Positions 27,753 to 37,794 of a stretch of DNA of 64,000 nucleotides are shown here, piece by piece. The notes beneath the pieces are model-generated. The model was not told the origin of the DNA and did not search any database. It was given only the letters and a program-made list of their open reading frames with translations. Position numbers and translations under genes: made by a program. Position 1 is the stretch's first letter, and every line of letters starts with the position of its first letter. The DNA comes from Roseburia_C sp031555935 (GTDB taxonomy: Bacteria > Bacillota > Clostridia > Lachnospirales > Lachnospiraceae): NCBI GenBank assembly GCA_031555935.1, contig JAVBTX010000011.1, forward strand, positions 1 to 64,000, in the 5' to 3' direction.

Positions 27753-29192
27753 ATGCAGGCATTTAATCCATATTTACCAAGTTATGAGTATGTTCCGGAT
27801 GGTGAACCACGTGTATTTGGTGACCGGCTATATGTATTTGGCAGCCATGATTTATTCGGCGGAAAAGATTTTTGTTTGGGCGATTATGTATGCTGGTCGG
27901 CGCAGATAAATGACTTAGGAAATTGGCGATATGAGGGTGTGATTTACCGTAAGAATCAGGATCCCCGCAATGCGGAAGGGAAACAGCATATGTGTGCACC
28001 GGATGTGGTGCAGGGACAAGATGGAAGGTTTTATCTGTATTATCAGCTTCATGAGCTGGCAATTACCTCCGTTGCAGTCTGCAATACACCGGTAGGCAAT
28101 TATTCGTTTTACGGTTATGTACAGCATCCGGACGGTACCCCGTGGGGAGAAAAAAAGGGAGATGTTTTTGCCTTTGATCCCGGAGTGCTGGTCGATGGAA
28201 AGAGAACATATTTGTATGCAGGATTTTCTCCGGAACCAGGTTTTTTCAAACATATCTTAAAGCTTAGGGGTAATAACGTGGAAGAAGCGGTATGTATGGA
28301 ATTAGAACCGGATATGAAAACCGTAAAGGGTGGTGAGATGCCGATTGTGCCGGGAGCTGCCAAAGCAAAGGGAACAGAATTTGAAGAACATGCTTTTTTT
28401 GAAGCCAGCAGTATCAGAAAGATAAATGGAAAGTATTGTTATGTATACTCGTCACACCTAAGCCATGAATTGTGTTATGCCATCAGTGATTACCCAAATA
28501 AGAATTTTAAGTATGGCGGCACATTGATAAGTATTGGAGATATCGGTTACCGGGGAAGGACGAAAGCAAATAATTATACCGGAAATACCCATGGTGGGAT
28601 GTGCGAAATCAACGGTCAGTGGTATGTTTTTTACCATCGTCAGACAAATCAGCAGAAGTGTGCAAGACAGGGCTGTGCGGAGCCGTTAGTAATTCAGTCG
28701 GATGGAGTGATTGCACAGGCTGAGATGACAAGCTGTGGTTTGAATGGAGCACCGCTTGTGGGTGCAGGAAATTATGAAGCAAGAATTGCATGTAATTTGT
28801 ATAGTGCAGTAGGAACTTTTCCGTATGAAAAATCTTATGAAAAGGATAAGAAGCGCCTGCATCCGTATTTTACTCAGTCGGGTACAGACAGGGAAGACGC
28901 GCCGGGTCAGTATATTGCCAATATGAAGGACGGTGCAACAGCGGGATTCAAATATTTTCAGTTTGAACGGCCTGTACGTTTTGCCGTTAAAGTACGGGGC
29001 TCTGGAAATGGTATGATGGAGGTACGGACGGAAGAAAACGGAAGCTGTATCTGTAGCATTCTACTTTTACAGGGAGAAGAATGGCAGATATTTGAAGCCG
29101 AAGGAAAAGTAAAACTGCAGGGAGTGCAGGCACTGTTTTTCACCTATAGAGGAAAGGGCTTTGTGGATTTTAAAGAACTGTCATTGCAGTAA
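27753..29192 (+). CDS. GH43-family glycoside hydrolase, intact copy
   Basis: Five-bladed beta-propeller hydrolase, 479 residues, cytoplasmic. The propeller covers about residues 1-310; EPRVFGDRLYVFGSHD at the N-terminus carries the region of the catalytic base, CAPDVVQG the middle Asp, and FEEHAFFEASSIRKI the likely acid Glu. The C-terminal 120 residues look like a CBM6-type beta-sandwich (GATAGFKYFQFERP...). Family activities are xylosidase, arabinofuranosidase or galactosidase; which one cannot be told. Two damaged relatives follow at 31610 and 33102. It follows the transporter by 15 bp. The A AAA AAG heptamer at 28151-28157 is read in frame here and matters for the damaged copy at 33102. 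Confidence 0.88.
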   Translation: MQAFNPYLPSYEYVPDGEPRVFGDRLYVFGSHDLFGGKDFCLGDYVCWSAQINDLGNWRYEGVIYRKNQDPRNAEGKQHMCAPDVVQGQDGRFYLYYQLHELAITSVAVCNTPVGNYSFYGYVQHPDGTPWGEKKGDVFAFDPGVLVDGKRTYLYAGFSPEPGFFKHILKLRGNNVEEAVCMELEPDMKTVKGGEMPIVPGAAKAKGTEFEEHAFFEASSIRKINGKYCYVYSSHLSHELCYAISDYPNKNFKYGGTLISIGDIGYRGRTKANNYTGNTHGGMCEINGQWYVFYHRQTNQQKCARQGCAEPLVIQSDGVIAQAEMTSCGLNGAPLVGAGNYEARIACNLYSAVGTFPYEKSYEKDKKRLHPYFTQSGTDREDAPGQYIANMKDGATAGFKYFQFERPVRFAVKVRGSGNGMMEVRTEENGSCICSILLLQGEEWQIFEAEGKVKLQGVQALFFTYRGKGFVDFKELSLQ

Positions 29193-29217
29193 GGTGATAT
29201 AGAAACGAGGAGTAAAA

Positions 29218-31569
29218 ATGAAGAGAATATGTTTTAATGAGAATTGGGAAAGAATGGTTGACGGCGGTAAAAAGCAATCCGTCAGTATTCCCGATGATGC
29301 CACGTTTGTAAAAGGCAGAAACCCGCAAGCTGAAAGCGGGAAGAATGGTGCTTATTTTCTAAGCGGCAGGTACGAATATGAGAAAGAATTTGACGTACCG
29401 CCCGAATGGAAAGAAAAGAAAATTCACATCGAATTTGAAGGCGTTTATCCGAGTGCTAAGGTATATCTGAATGGGGAAAAAATCGGTGGCTGTGAATACG
29501 GATATTCACTGTTTGATGTGGAATTAACCGGATTAAAGGCAGGAGCGAAAAATCAAATCAAGGTTGTAGTGGATGATACCAAGCATCCGAACAGCCGCTG
29601 GTATGCCGGTGCGGGGATTTACCGCCCCGTGTGGCTGCTTGTTGGAGAGCCGGCGCATATAGTACCAAACGGCGTCCGGGTAACAACAAAGTCCATTCAA
29701 CCGGCGGTGATAACAGTAGATGTAAACACAGTGGGAAGCAGTGAGGTAAAGGTTGAGATTTTATTCGGCGACCTCCTTATAACAGAAGGCACTGGCAGTC
29801 ATGTAGAGCTTACGATTCCGGAGGCAAAGCTCTGGGATGCAGAGCATCCGAATCTATACAACTGTCGGACAATACTCTATCAGAACGGAAAGGTAGTGGA
29901 TGAGCAGACAGAAAAGTTGGGTATCCGCAAGCTGGAGTGGTCATCAAAAGGATTTTTTGTAAATGGAAAATCGGTTCTCTTAAAGGGTGGCTGCATTCAT
30001 CATGATAACGGAATCATCGGTGTCAGAAGCTATGCAGAATCAGAGTGGAGAAGAGTAAAACGGCTCAAAGAGTTTGGTTATAATGCCATCCGCTCGGCAC
30101 ATAATCCGCTCTGTATAGCCACCCTTGAAGCATGTGATGCGTTGGGCATGTATGTGATGGATGAAGCATGGGATACCTGGTACAAAAATAAGAATCCATA
30201 TGACTGTGGAACTGGATTTATGGAGCGTTACGCGATAGACTTAAAGCAGATGGTTGATAAGGACTATAACCATCCATCCGTAGTGATGTATTCGGTGGGA
30301 AACGAGGTAACGGAGCCGGCCAAAAAACAGGGTGTGAAAATGCTGAAAACCCTTGTTGAGAAAATGCATTCGTTAGATAGTACACGCCCAGTAACGGCAG
30401 GAATGAATATTACGCTGCTTCTTTTAGCAAAACTTCCCTTTGACCCGATTGCTATGTTTGCCGGAGGGGATAAGAAAGAAGAGGATGGCGCAAAGAAGAA
30501 GCAGGAGATTGGCAGTGAGCAGTACAATGCAATGATGTCAAGAGCCGGGGATGGAATGCACAAAGTCAATGCCGGATTTTTGGGTGATCAGGCGGCGAAA
30601 TGCTGTTCTCTTCTTGATATTACAGGCTATAACTATGGTACTACACGTTATCAGAGAGAGGGAAAGAAGAATCCAAACAGAGTGATTGTTGGTTCGGAAA
30701 CCTACTGCCATGAGATTGCCAAGGTATGGCCGACAGTGGAAGAAAAACCATATATTATCGGCGATTTTATGTGGACGGCATGGGATTATCTGGGTGAGGT
30801 TGGTATTGGCGGATATTCCTACGATAAAGAAGATTTTGTTTTTGAGAAGCCCTATCCATGGAAACTAGCAGATGCGGGAGCAATTGATATACTTGGAAAC
30901 GATACGGCCGAGGCAGGTCTTGCCAAGGTGGTGTGGAGTAAGTCGATGAAGCCCTATATCGGCGTAACCCCGGCAAATCATGGTGGCAGAGAATTGGCGA
31001 AGGCTGTCTGGAGAGGAACGAACGCACGTCCTCACTGGTCTTATCAGTCCTGTGACGGTGCAACCGTCGATGTGGAAATATATTCGGCGGCAGACAGTGC
31101 AGAGCTGTTCGTAAATGGCAAAAGCATGGGTAAGAAAAAGCTGGATACATATCAGGCAATTTTCACTGTAAAATATGAGGCGGGCTGTATCAAAGCCATT
31201 GCCTATGACATAGCCGGACGTGTCGTGGGAGAAAGCACGCTTACTTCAGCAGCGGGAGCGCTTACAGTCCAGCTTACCAGAGAGGAAAAGTATGCGCCCG
31301 ATAATGAGGATATTATTTATTTTGATATCGGTATCGTCGGTGAGAATGGACAGATTGAATGTAATACAGACCGGAAGCTGACAGCAGTTGTATCAGGCGG
31401 CGAGCTTTTAGGCTTTGGCAGTGCCAATCCAAAAACAACTGAAAAGTATACCGATGGAGCATATACCACCTACTTCGGCAGAGCACAGGCAATTGTGAAA
31501 AAAACGGCGCAAGCTGGGCACATTACCATAACGGATGAGGGTGGTGCAGTACATGAATTAGATTTATAA
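29218..31569 (+). CDS. GH2 beta-galactosidase-like hydrolase
   Basis: Retaining exo-glycosidase of family GH2, 783 residues, no signal peptide. Domain order: sugar-binding jelly roll (about 1-145), immunoglobulin-like domain (150-240), TIM barrel (about 245-600) and C-terminal beta domains. The proton donor is Glu363 in YSVGNEVTEP and the nucleophile Glu494 in VGSETYCHE; GGCIHHDNG and NAIRSAHNP are the usual barrel markers. A loop of about 50 residues rich in Lys and Glu (around 405-440) is inserted in the barrel. A close paralogue is encoded at 51462. It follows GH43 by 25 bp in the same operon. The exact glycoside (galactoside, glucuronide, mannoside) is not determined. Confidence 0.92.
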   Translation: MKRICFNENWERMVDGGKKQSVSIPDDATFVKGRNPQAESGKNGAYFLSGRYEYEKEFDVPPEWKEKKIHIEFEGVYPSAKVYLNGEKIGGCEYGYSLFDVELTGLKAGAKNQIKVVVDDTKHPNSRWYAGAGIYRPVWLLVGEPAHIVPNGVRVTTKSIQPAVITVDVNTVGSSEVKVEILFGDLLITEGTGSHVELTIPEAKLWDAEHPNLYNCRTILYQNGKVVDEQTEKLGIRKLEWSSKGFFVNGKSVLLKGGCIHHDNGIIGVRSYAESEWRRVKRLKEFGYNAIRSAHNPLCIATLEACDALGMYVMDEAWDTWYKNKNPYDCGTGFMERYAIDLKQMVDKDYNHPSVVMYSVGNEVTEPAKKQGVKMLKTLVEKMHSLDSTRPVTAGMNITLLLLAKLPFDPIAMFAGGDKKEEDGAKKKQEIGSEQYNAMMSRAGDGMHKVNAGFLGDQAAKCCSLLDITGYNYGTTRYQREGKKNPNRVIVGSETYCHEIAKVWPTVEEKPYIIGDFMWTAWDYLGEVGIGGYSYDKEDFVFEKPYPWKLADAGAIDILGNDTAEAGLAKVVWSKSMKPYIGVTPANHGGRELAKAVWRGTNARPHWSYQSCDGATVDVEIYSAADSAELFVNGKSMGKKKLDTYQAIFTVKYEAGCIKAIAYDIAGRVVGESTLTSAAGALTVQLTREEKYAPDNEDIIYFDIGIVGENGQIECNTDRKLTAVVSGGELLGFGSANPKTTEKYTDGAYTTYFGRAQAIVKKTAQAGHITITDEGGAVHELDL

Positions 31570-31609
31570 ACATGACTACATAAAAAAGTGATAAAGAAGG
31601 AGATTAAAA

Positions 31610-33115
31610 ATGCAGGCATTAAATCCATATTTACCAATTGATACTTAAATTCCGGATGTTGAACCGCATGTATTTGGTGATAGAATTTATATATTTGGTT
31701 CTCACGACAAAGAGGGGGGAGAGAGCTTTTGTATGTTGGACTATGAGGTCTGGTCAGCAGCAGTGGATGATTTGGGAAACTGGACTTGTCATGGCATAAG
31801 CTACCGAGCAGCACAGGACCCAGGGCGGAACGAGCGATATCAGTATATGTATGCACCAGACGTGGTGCAGGGTAATGATGGTAAATATTATCTTTTCTAT
31901 GCGTTAGCAGGTCCGGCATTTACCAGTCCAATTCATGTCGCAGTGGCAGAAAGACCAGAGGGACCATATGAATATTATGGAGAGATTCATAATCCTGACG
32001 GAACGACATTTGACCGCAATGTTACCTTTGACCCGGGTGTAATAAACGATGCTGGTACGATTCGGCTGTATTATGGATGGGCACTGGCATCAGAAAAGAT
32101 TAATCGTATGCCTAGATTTGTACTTAAATTAATGAAGCCGTTAATTCGCAAAATCGAAATTATGATGTTTGAAAAAACAAAGGAACAGATTAAGCGGGAG
32201 AAGGACGGTGTAGAAGGTGCATTCACGGTAACACTGGCGGACGATATGCTGACCGTCACAAGCGAACCGAAGAAAGTAGCACCAGGACAATTTGATGCAA
32301 AGGGAACAAGCTTTGAACACCATGCATTTTTTGAGGCAAGTTCCATCCGCAAGATTTTGGATACATATTATTTTATCTATTCGACGGAGGTAAATCATGA
32401 ATTGTGTTATGCGACAAGCCGCTATCCAGACCGTAATTTTACCTATGGCGGGGTGATTATTTCCAATGGCGATATTGGATATCAAGGGCGAAAAGAAGCT
32501 GATCGATTGACTGTGACGGGCAATAACCATGGAAGTATCGAATGTATAAATGGGGATTGGTATATTTTCTATCACCGGCAGACCCACAAGACAACTTATA
32601 GCAGACAGGGCTGTGCGGAGATGATTAAGCTGCATTCAGATGGGACAATACCGCAGGTTGAGATGACTTCCTGTGGTCTGAATGGTGGTCCGCTTGTGTC
32701 CGAGGGAACATATCCAGCAGTAATCGCGTGTAACCTAACGAATGGAACAATGCCACATACCCCGCCGAATGGCTGTACAAATGATATGCCATATGTCACT
32801 CATGAGGCTGAGGAGCGTTTCATTGCAGATATTAAGGAGGGAACACTGGTTGGCTACAAGTATTTTAAATTTAATGGTTTGGTGAGTCTGACATTATCCA
32901 CAAAGAGTGTGGGGAACGGTACCTTTGAGGTGTATCTAGGAGAAGATAAGAAGGCAGAAATAAAAGTTCCGGCATCTGCAGAGTGGACTAGCTGCACCGC
33001 AGATATCGACGCAGTAGGAACAAAACCATTGTATTTAAAATATAAGGGAACTGGCTGCGCAAAGTTACTTTGGCTGAATTTTACGGCAAGGAGGAAAAAT
33101 GATGCAGGCATTTAA
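31610..33115 (+). pseudogene. GH43-family hydrolase with an N-terminal nonsense codon
   Basis: From the ATG at 31610, with AAGGAG before it, the frame reads MQALNPYLPIDT and then meets TAA at 31646-31648, where the intact relative at 27753 has Tyr; the frame then continues IPDVEPHVFGDRIYIFGSHD without another stop to 33115. Translation from the next ATG (31733, no good ribosome site) would give 460 residues lacking the first propeller strand and the catalytic-base region, so the gene is probably inactive. The rest keeps propeller and CBM6-like features (FEHHAFFEASSIRKI; GTLVGYKYFKF). It overlaps the next GH43 start by 14 bases. A natural nonsense mutation is most likely; a sequencing error is possible. 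Confidence 0.8.
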
Positions 33116-34558
33116 TCCGTATTTACCAAGCTATGAATATGTTCCGGATGGGGAGCCAAGAGTATTTGGCGACCGTCTTTATGTATATGGAAGTCACGAT
33201 GCTTTTAATGGCGGGGATTTCTGCGTGAATGATTATGTGTGCTGGTCAGCACCCGTGGATGATTTGGGAAACTGGCAGTATGAAGGCGTAATCTACCGTA
33301 AGAATCAAGATCCCCAGAACCCAAATGGGAAGCGGAGACTCTGTGCACCGGATGTAGTGCAAGGGGTAGATGGGAGATACTATCTCTACTATGAGTTTGC
33401 GGATCTCATTGTAACCGCAGTTGCTGTATGCGATACTCCGGCGGGACAATTTGAATTCTTGGGTCATGTGCAAAAGTCGGACGGTTCCATATACGGTGAA
33501 AAAAAGGCGATGTGAATAATTTTGATCCAGGTGTATTGGTGGACGACGATGGTAGAGTATATCTTTATACGGGATTTTCACCGTTGCCAGGATTTATGAA
33601 AACCATTATGGGACTGCGGGGACGACGAATAGATGGTGCATATTGTATAGAATTAGAGTCGGATATGCTGACCATGAAAGAAGAACCAGTAATGGTGGCC
33701 CCTGGTCCGATACTAGCTGAGGGAACCAACTTTGATGGTCATGCATTTTACGAAGCCAATAGTATCCGTAAGATTAATGGAAAATATTACTTCATCTATT
33801 CGTCGGTGTTGAGTCATGAATTAAACTATGCAATTAGTGAACGGCCAACGGGAGGTTTTCGTTATGGCGGCACCTTAGTCAGCATCGGGGATATTGGCTA
33901 TCAGAGTAATCAGACACCCCAAAACAGCCTAGGCAATACTCATGGAAGTCTCGTGGAGATAAAAGGAAAATGGTATATTTTTTATCACCGACAAACAAAT
34001 AAACAAAAATGTGCGCGTCAAGCTTGTGCCGAACCAATTATATTGCGGGAAGATGGTTCCTTTGCGCAGGCAGGGGTGACAAGCTGCGGATTAAATGAAG
34101 GTCCACTTCTTGGGGAAGGAAGTTACGAAGCACGAATTGCCTGTAACCTGACTTGTAACGAAGGAGTACTTGTTTATGATGCAACGCATATGAAGGATAA
34201 AAATAATTTGTATCCGTATTTTACCCGGAGTGGCGGTGACAGAGAGTCGGATGGTGATCAGTATATCGCCAATATGAGAGATGGAGCCTGTGCGGGCTTT
34301 AAGTATTTTGCGTTTGATTGTCCGCGGACGATGAAAATAATACTTTGTAGCAAGGGTAGCAGAAGAATGAAAATCGAAGCATTTTCCAAAGATAATATTC
34401 CAAGGGGGCAACTGCTTGGAGAAGTAAAGGTATCAGCTAGTGAGAGCTGGCATACATATGAAATTCCGTTACAGGAAATAGCCGGAATTTATGGATTGCG
34501 TTTTATCTACAAAGGGGACGGGGCAGTAGATTTTCGGTCTTTTGAACTTATACAATAA
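33102..34558 (+). pseudogene. GH43-family hydrolase split by a -1 frameshift
   Basis: The first segment (33102-33515) encodes the N-terminal propeller part (MQAFNPYLPSYEYVPDGEPR) and ends at TGA. The second segment is open in the -1 frame to 34558 and continues the same protein (NNFDPGVLVDDDGRVYLYTG). Compared with the copy at 27753 one G is missing after A AAA AAG (33500-33506). A ribosomal slip of -1 at that heptamer would join ...GEKK to GDVNNFDPG exactly, giving a full-length protein of about 485 residues with its CBM6-like C-terminus. Without slippage the product is inactive. GGAGG precedes the start; the ATG at 33102 is chosen over 33099 by spacing and by homology. Confidence 0.8.
33500..33506 (+). 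other. A AAA AAG slippery heptamer at the GH43 frameshift
   Basis: The heptamer lies in the zero frame (gaA AAA AAG), two codons before a TGA stop, and is the same sequence used for -1 frameshifting in dnaX. No convincing upstream Shine-Dalgarno-like element or downstream stem is seen, so programmed use is possible but unproven. Confidence 0.5.
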
Positions 34559-34577
34559 TAACAGCGAGGTAGAAGGA

Positions 34578-36437
34578 ATGAAAAAGAATAAGTACTACTG
34601 TAACCCACTGAATATTAATTATCGGTATCAGTTTATACAAAATCCGATGAGCAAAGACGTGGACATTAACCGCGAAGCGGCAGACCCTTCGATGATTCTA
34701 TTTCAGGGGAAGTATTACATTTTTGCCTCCCGAACGCTTAGTGTTCAGGTATCAGAGGATTTGGTTCATTGGGAAAGCATCATGCTGCCCAAGGATTTGC
34801 CGTTGTATGGTTATGCACCAGATGCCAGAGTATGTGGAGAATATGTATATTTCTGTGCAAATGAAAGTGAAGTGGTTTGTCATTTTTATCGAACCAAGGA
34901 TATTTTAAAAGGACCGTATGAAAAAATAGAGGGCAGCTTTTCATTTTCTGATCCGAATCTATTTGTCGACGAGGATGGTCGAATGTATTTCTACTGGGGA
35001 CTGTCCTGTAAGAAACCTATCTATGGAGTGGAGCTTAATTCGCTAACCATGAGACAAATCGGTGAACCAAAGGAGTTAATCTTTGCCGACCCGTTTGTCA
35101 AAGGATTTGAGCGAGTTGGTGAGGATCACACGACGCTTCCTTGTACGGACGAGGAGCTGGAAATCCGCTACCAAAAAGCTTTGGAAAGCAGAGGTGTTAC
35201 GAATCCCGAGCAGGTTCCAGCGGATATGCAAGAATTGATGAAGGACATGCTGCGGAATGCGCCTTTTATTGAAGGAGCATGGATGAGCAAGCTTAACGGA
35301 AGATATTATCTGCAATATGCCGCACCAAGTACGCAGTTTCATACCTATGCAGATATTGTCTATACATCCGATCATCCATTAGGACCGTTTACAATGGCAA
35401 AAGCGAATCCTTATTCCTATAAGCCAGGTGGTTTCATGCCCGGAGCAGGTCACGGTTCGACAATGGAGGATTTACACGGTAATCTCTGGCATGCATCGAC
35501 AATGCGAATCAGTGTAAACCACCAGTTTGAGCGACGAATTGGAGTCTGGCAGGCAGGTCTGGATGCAGACGGTGAATTGTTTTGCAATCAGCGCTATGGA
35601 GATTGGCCGATTGCCGTAGAGCAGGCAAAATTAAATCCATGGGTAGAACCGGAATGGTATCTGCTAAGTCAGGGAAAGAAGGTGACAGCATCCTCTTATA
35701 CAGCTGGAAATGAACCAGCGTGGGCGGCAGAGGAAAATGTCAGAACCTGGTGGCAGGCAGCAAATATACAGTCAGATGAGTGGCTGGAGATGGATTTGCA
35801 GAGAACTTACGACGTTCATGCGGTGCAGATAAATTTTGCCGATATAAAAGAAGCTATCTTGGCGGCAGCACCGGAGTTACAAAAGGAGAAGCTGGCAGAG
35901 GGCAGTAATCATTATATTGAAGAGAGCCAGCTTAGAACAAGATGGATATTGGAAGGTTCACGGGATGGAGAGACATACTTTAACCTGGAGGATTATTCAG
36001 CAGTAGAAACAGATTTAGCCCATCCGTTGGTAGTATTTGAGGACGGTATCAATGCTCGTTTTGTCCGTCTGACAATTCTGGAAGTACCATTTGGACAAAA
36101 TGCCTGTATCTCAGGTCTGCGTGTCTTTGGCCGTGGCGAAGGGGAAAAACCGGAGGCTCCGGAATACCGTGCGGTGCGGACGACAGATTTGGATATGGAA
36201 GTGAACATCGAAGAGTCTGTGGAGCAGACAGAAGCAGAAGGCAGACCGCTGGGATATAATATCCTGTGGGGATATGCACCGGAGAAGCTTTATCATAGTT
36301 ATATGATTTTTGAGAACAAAAAACGGATTGGGGCACTGGTTAAGAATCAAGAATATTATGTCCGTGTTGATGCCTTTAATGAATCCGGTATTACGACAGG
36401 AACCCTGCAAAGGGTTACTGCAAAAGCCGAGAACTAA
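34578..36437 (+). CDS. GH43-family hydrolase with F5/8-type (CBM32-like) module and C-terminal beta domain
   Basis: 619-residue cytoplasmic enzyme. The N-terminal beta-propeller (about 1-355) has ADPSMILFQGKYYIFAS (catalytic base region), FSDPNLFVDEDGRMYFYWG and EGAWMSKLNGRYYLQY (acid region), and GHGST. A discoidin or F5/8 type C-like carbohydrate-binding module follows (about 365-525; NVRTWWQAANIQSDEWLEMD and NARFVRLTILEV), then a fibronectin-III-like tail (about 535-615). The ATG at 34578 follows GAGG by eight bases; the longer frame to 34542 overlaps the previous gene and lacks a ribosome site. It is not a close copy of the other three GH43 proteins. Likely xylosidase or arabinofuranosidase. 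Confidence 0.85.
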   Translation: MKKNKYYCNPLNINYRYQFIQNPMSKDVDINREAADPSMILFQGKYYIFASRTLSVQVSEDLVHWESIMLPKDLPLYGYAPDARVCGEYVYFCANESEVVCHFYRTKDILKGPYEKIEGSFSFSDPNLFVDEDGRMYFYWGLSCKKPIYGVELNSLTMRQIGEPKELIFADPFVKGFERVGEDHTTLPCTDEELEIRYQKALESRGVTNPEQVPADMQELMKDMLRNAPFIEGAWMSKLNGRYYLQYAAPSTQFHTYADIVYTSDHPLGPFTMAKANPYSYKPGGFMPGAGHGSTMEDLHGNLWHASTMRISVNHQFERRIGVWQAGLDADGELFCNQRYGDWPIAVEQAKLNPWVEPEWYLLSQGKKVTASSYTAGNEPAWAAEENVRTWWQAANIQSDEWLEMDLQRTYDVHAVQINFADIKEAILAAAPELQKEKLAEGSNHYIEESQLRTRWILEGSRDGETYFNLEDYSAVETDLAHPLVVFEDGINARFVRLTILEVPFGQNACISGLRVFGRGEGEKPEAPEYRAVRTTDLDMEVNIEESVEQTEAEGRPLGYNILWGYAPEKLYHSYMIFENKKRIGALVKNQEYYVRVDAFNESGITTGTLQRVTAKAEN

Positions 36438-36458
36438 TCATAATATAGGAGGTTACAT

Positions 36459-37793
36459 ATGAAGTTATCAGAAGATTTTTTGTGGGGGGCTGCCAGTGCG
36501 GCTCATCAGGTTGAGGGTGCTTATCATGAAGATGGAAAAGGATTAGGTATATGGGATGCGCTAACCGAAGGTCATATAAAGCATGGTGAGAACGGTAACA
36601 TTGCTTGTGACCATTACCATCGTTACAAAGAAGATGTGGCAATTATGAAAGAAATTGGCTTGAAGTCATATCGTTTTTCGGTCAGTTGGCCAAGAATCAT
36701 GCCAGAAGAAGGCGTGATAAATGAGCAGGGAATAGCCTTTTATAAGGATTTAGTGAGAGAACTAAAGGCAGCAGGAATTGAACCGATGTGCACACTGTTC
36801 CACTGGAATTTGCCGATGTGGGTACATGAAAAAGGCGGCTGGAACTGTGAGAGCATCAGTGATTATTTTGCCGAATACACCAAGACTGTGGTGGACGCCT
36901 TATCCGATCAGGTGACCTACTGGATAACCGTCAATGAACCAGCATGCTTTATCGGGCTGGGCTACATAACTGGCGACCATGCCCCATTTGAAAGTCATTT
37001 AGATGATATGGCAAAGCTGCCAATGATTATGGCACCACTGGCGAAAAATGTCCTGCTTGCGCATGGAAAGGCAGTAAAGGTAATCCGTGAAGCTGCCAAA
37101 ACACCGGCGAAAATCGGATTTGCCTTAAATGGAAAGACCTTCCTGCCAGAAGCAGATACCGAAGAAGCAATTGAAGCAGCCAGACAGCTTACCTTTCATC
37201 CAAAGAATGCTATCTTTGGCTTTGACTTTTGGGCAGACCCAATTCTGCTGGGAAAACCGGGCATGTTAATGCAGAATTCCTTAAGTGAGGATGATATGAA
37301 GTTAATTTCGCAGCCGATTGACTTCTTTGGTTTTAATGAATATAACGCTGATAATTACGAGGATTCCAGAGCCTTAAATGAAAAGGTAACACCGGGATTG
37401 CCGCGAACCGCAATGGACTGGGTCATTACTAAGGATATCTTATATTGGGATATCAAATTTTTATCTGAGCGTTATCATCTGCCAATTATGATTACCGAAA
37501 ATGGAATGGCCAATCTGGATTTTGTCATGAGTGATGGTAAGATTCACGATCCGCAGCGGATTGAGTATATGAAATGGTATCTGGCATCCATGAAAAAGGC
37601 AATCGAAGAGGGCTGTGAAGTCATTGGTTATACCTATTGGTCAATTATGGACAACTATGAATGGGCAGAAGGCTATGACAAACGCTTTGGACTCATACAT
37701 ATTGACTATCAGACCCAGAAACGAACGATGAAGGATTCGGCGTATTGGTATGCCGAAGTGATAAAAAATAACGGTGAGTGGAATGGAGATTAA
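36459..37793 (+). CDS. GH1 beta-glucosidase
   Basis: Classic family GH1 TIM-barrel enzyme of 444 residues, cytoplasmic, close to the family's normal length. N-terminal signature FLWGAASAAHQVEGAY, acid/base Glu160 in TVNEP and nucleophile Glu347 in ITENGM, with the aglycone-side WSIMDNYEWAEGYDKRFGL motif near the end. The absence of a phosphate-binding loop typical of 6-phospho enzymes fits import by the non-PTS symporter upstream. An AGGAGG site precedes the ATG. It ends one base before the ATG of the following GH3 gene. Probable substrates are beta-glucosides or cello-oligosaccharides. Confidence 0.95.
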   Translation: MKLSEDFLWGAASAAHQVEGAYHEDGKGLGIWDALTEGHIKHGENGNIACDHYHRYKEDVAIMKEIGLKSYRFSVSWPRIMPEEGVINEQGIAFYKDLVRELKAAGIEPMCTLFHWNLPMWVHEKGGWNCESISDYFAEYTKTVVDALSDQVTYWITVNEPACFIGLGYITGDHAPFESHLDDMAKLPMIMAPLAKNVLLAHGKAVKVIREAAKTPAKIGFALNGKTFLPEADTEEAIEAARQLTFHPKNAIFGFDFWADPILLGKPGMLMQNSLSEDDMKLISQPIDFFGFNEYNADNYEDSRALNEKVTPGLPRTAMDWVITKDILYWDIKFLSERYHLPIMITENGMANLDFVMSDGKIHDPQRIEYMKWYLASMKKAIEEGCEVIGYTYWSIMDNYEWAEGYDKRFGLIHIDYQTQKRTMKDSAYWYAEVIKNNGEWNGD

Positions 37794-37794
37794 A

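Noticed and set aside
33512..34558. Separate GH43 gene starting at GTG 33512
   Set aside because: There is no ribosome site and the protein would lack the first propeller part; it is the second half of the frameshifted gene starting at 33102.
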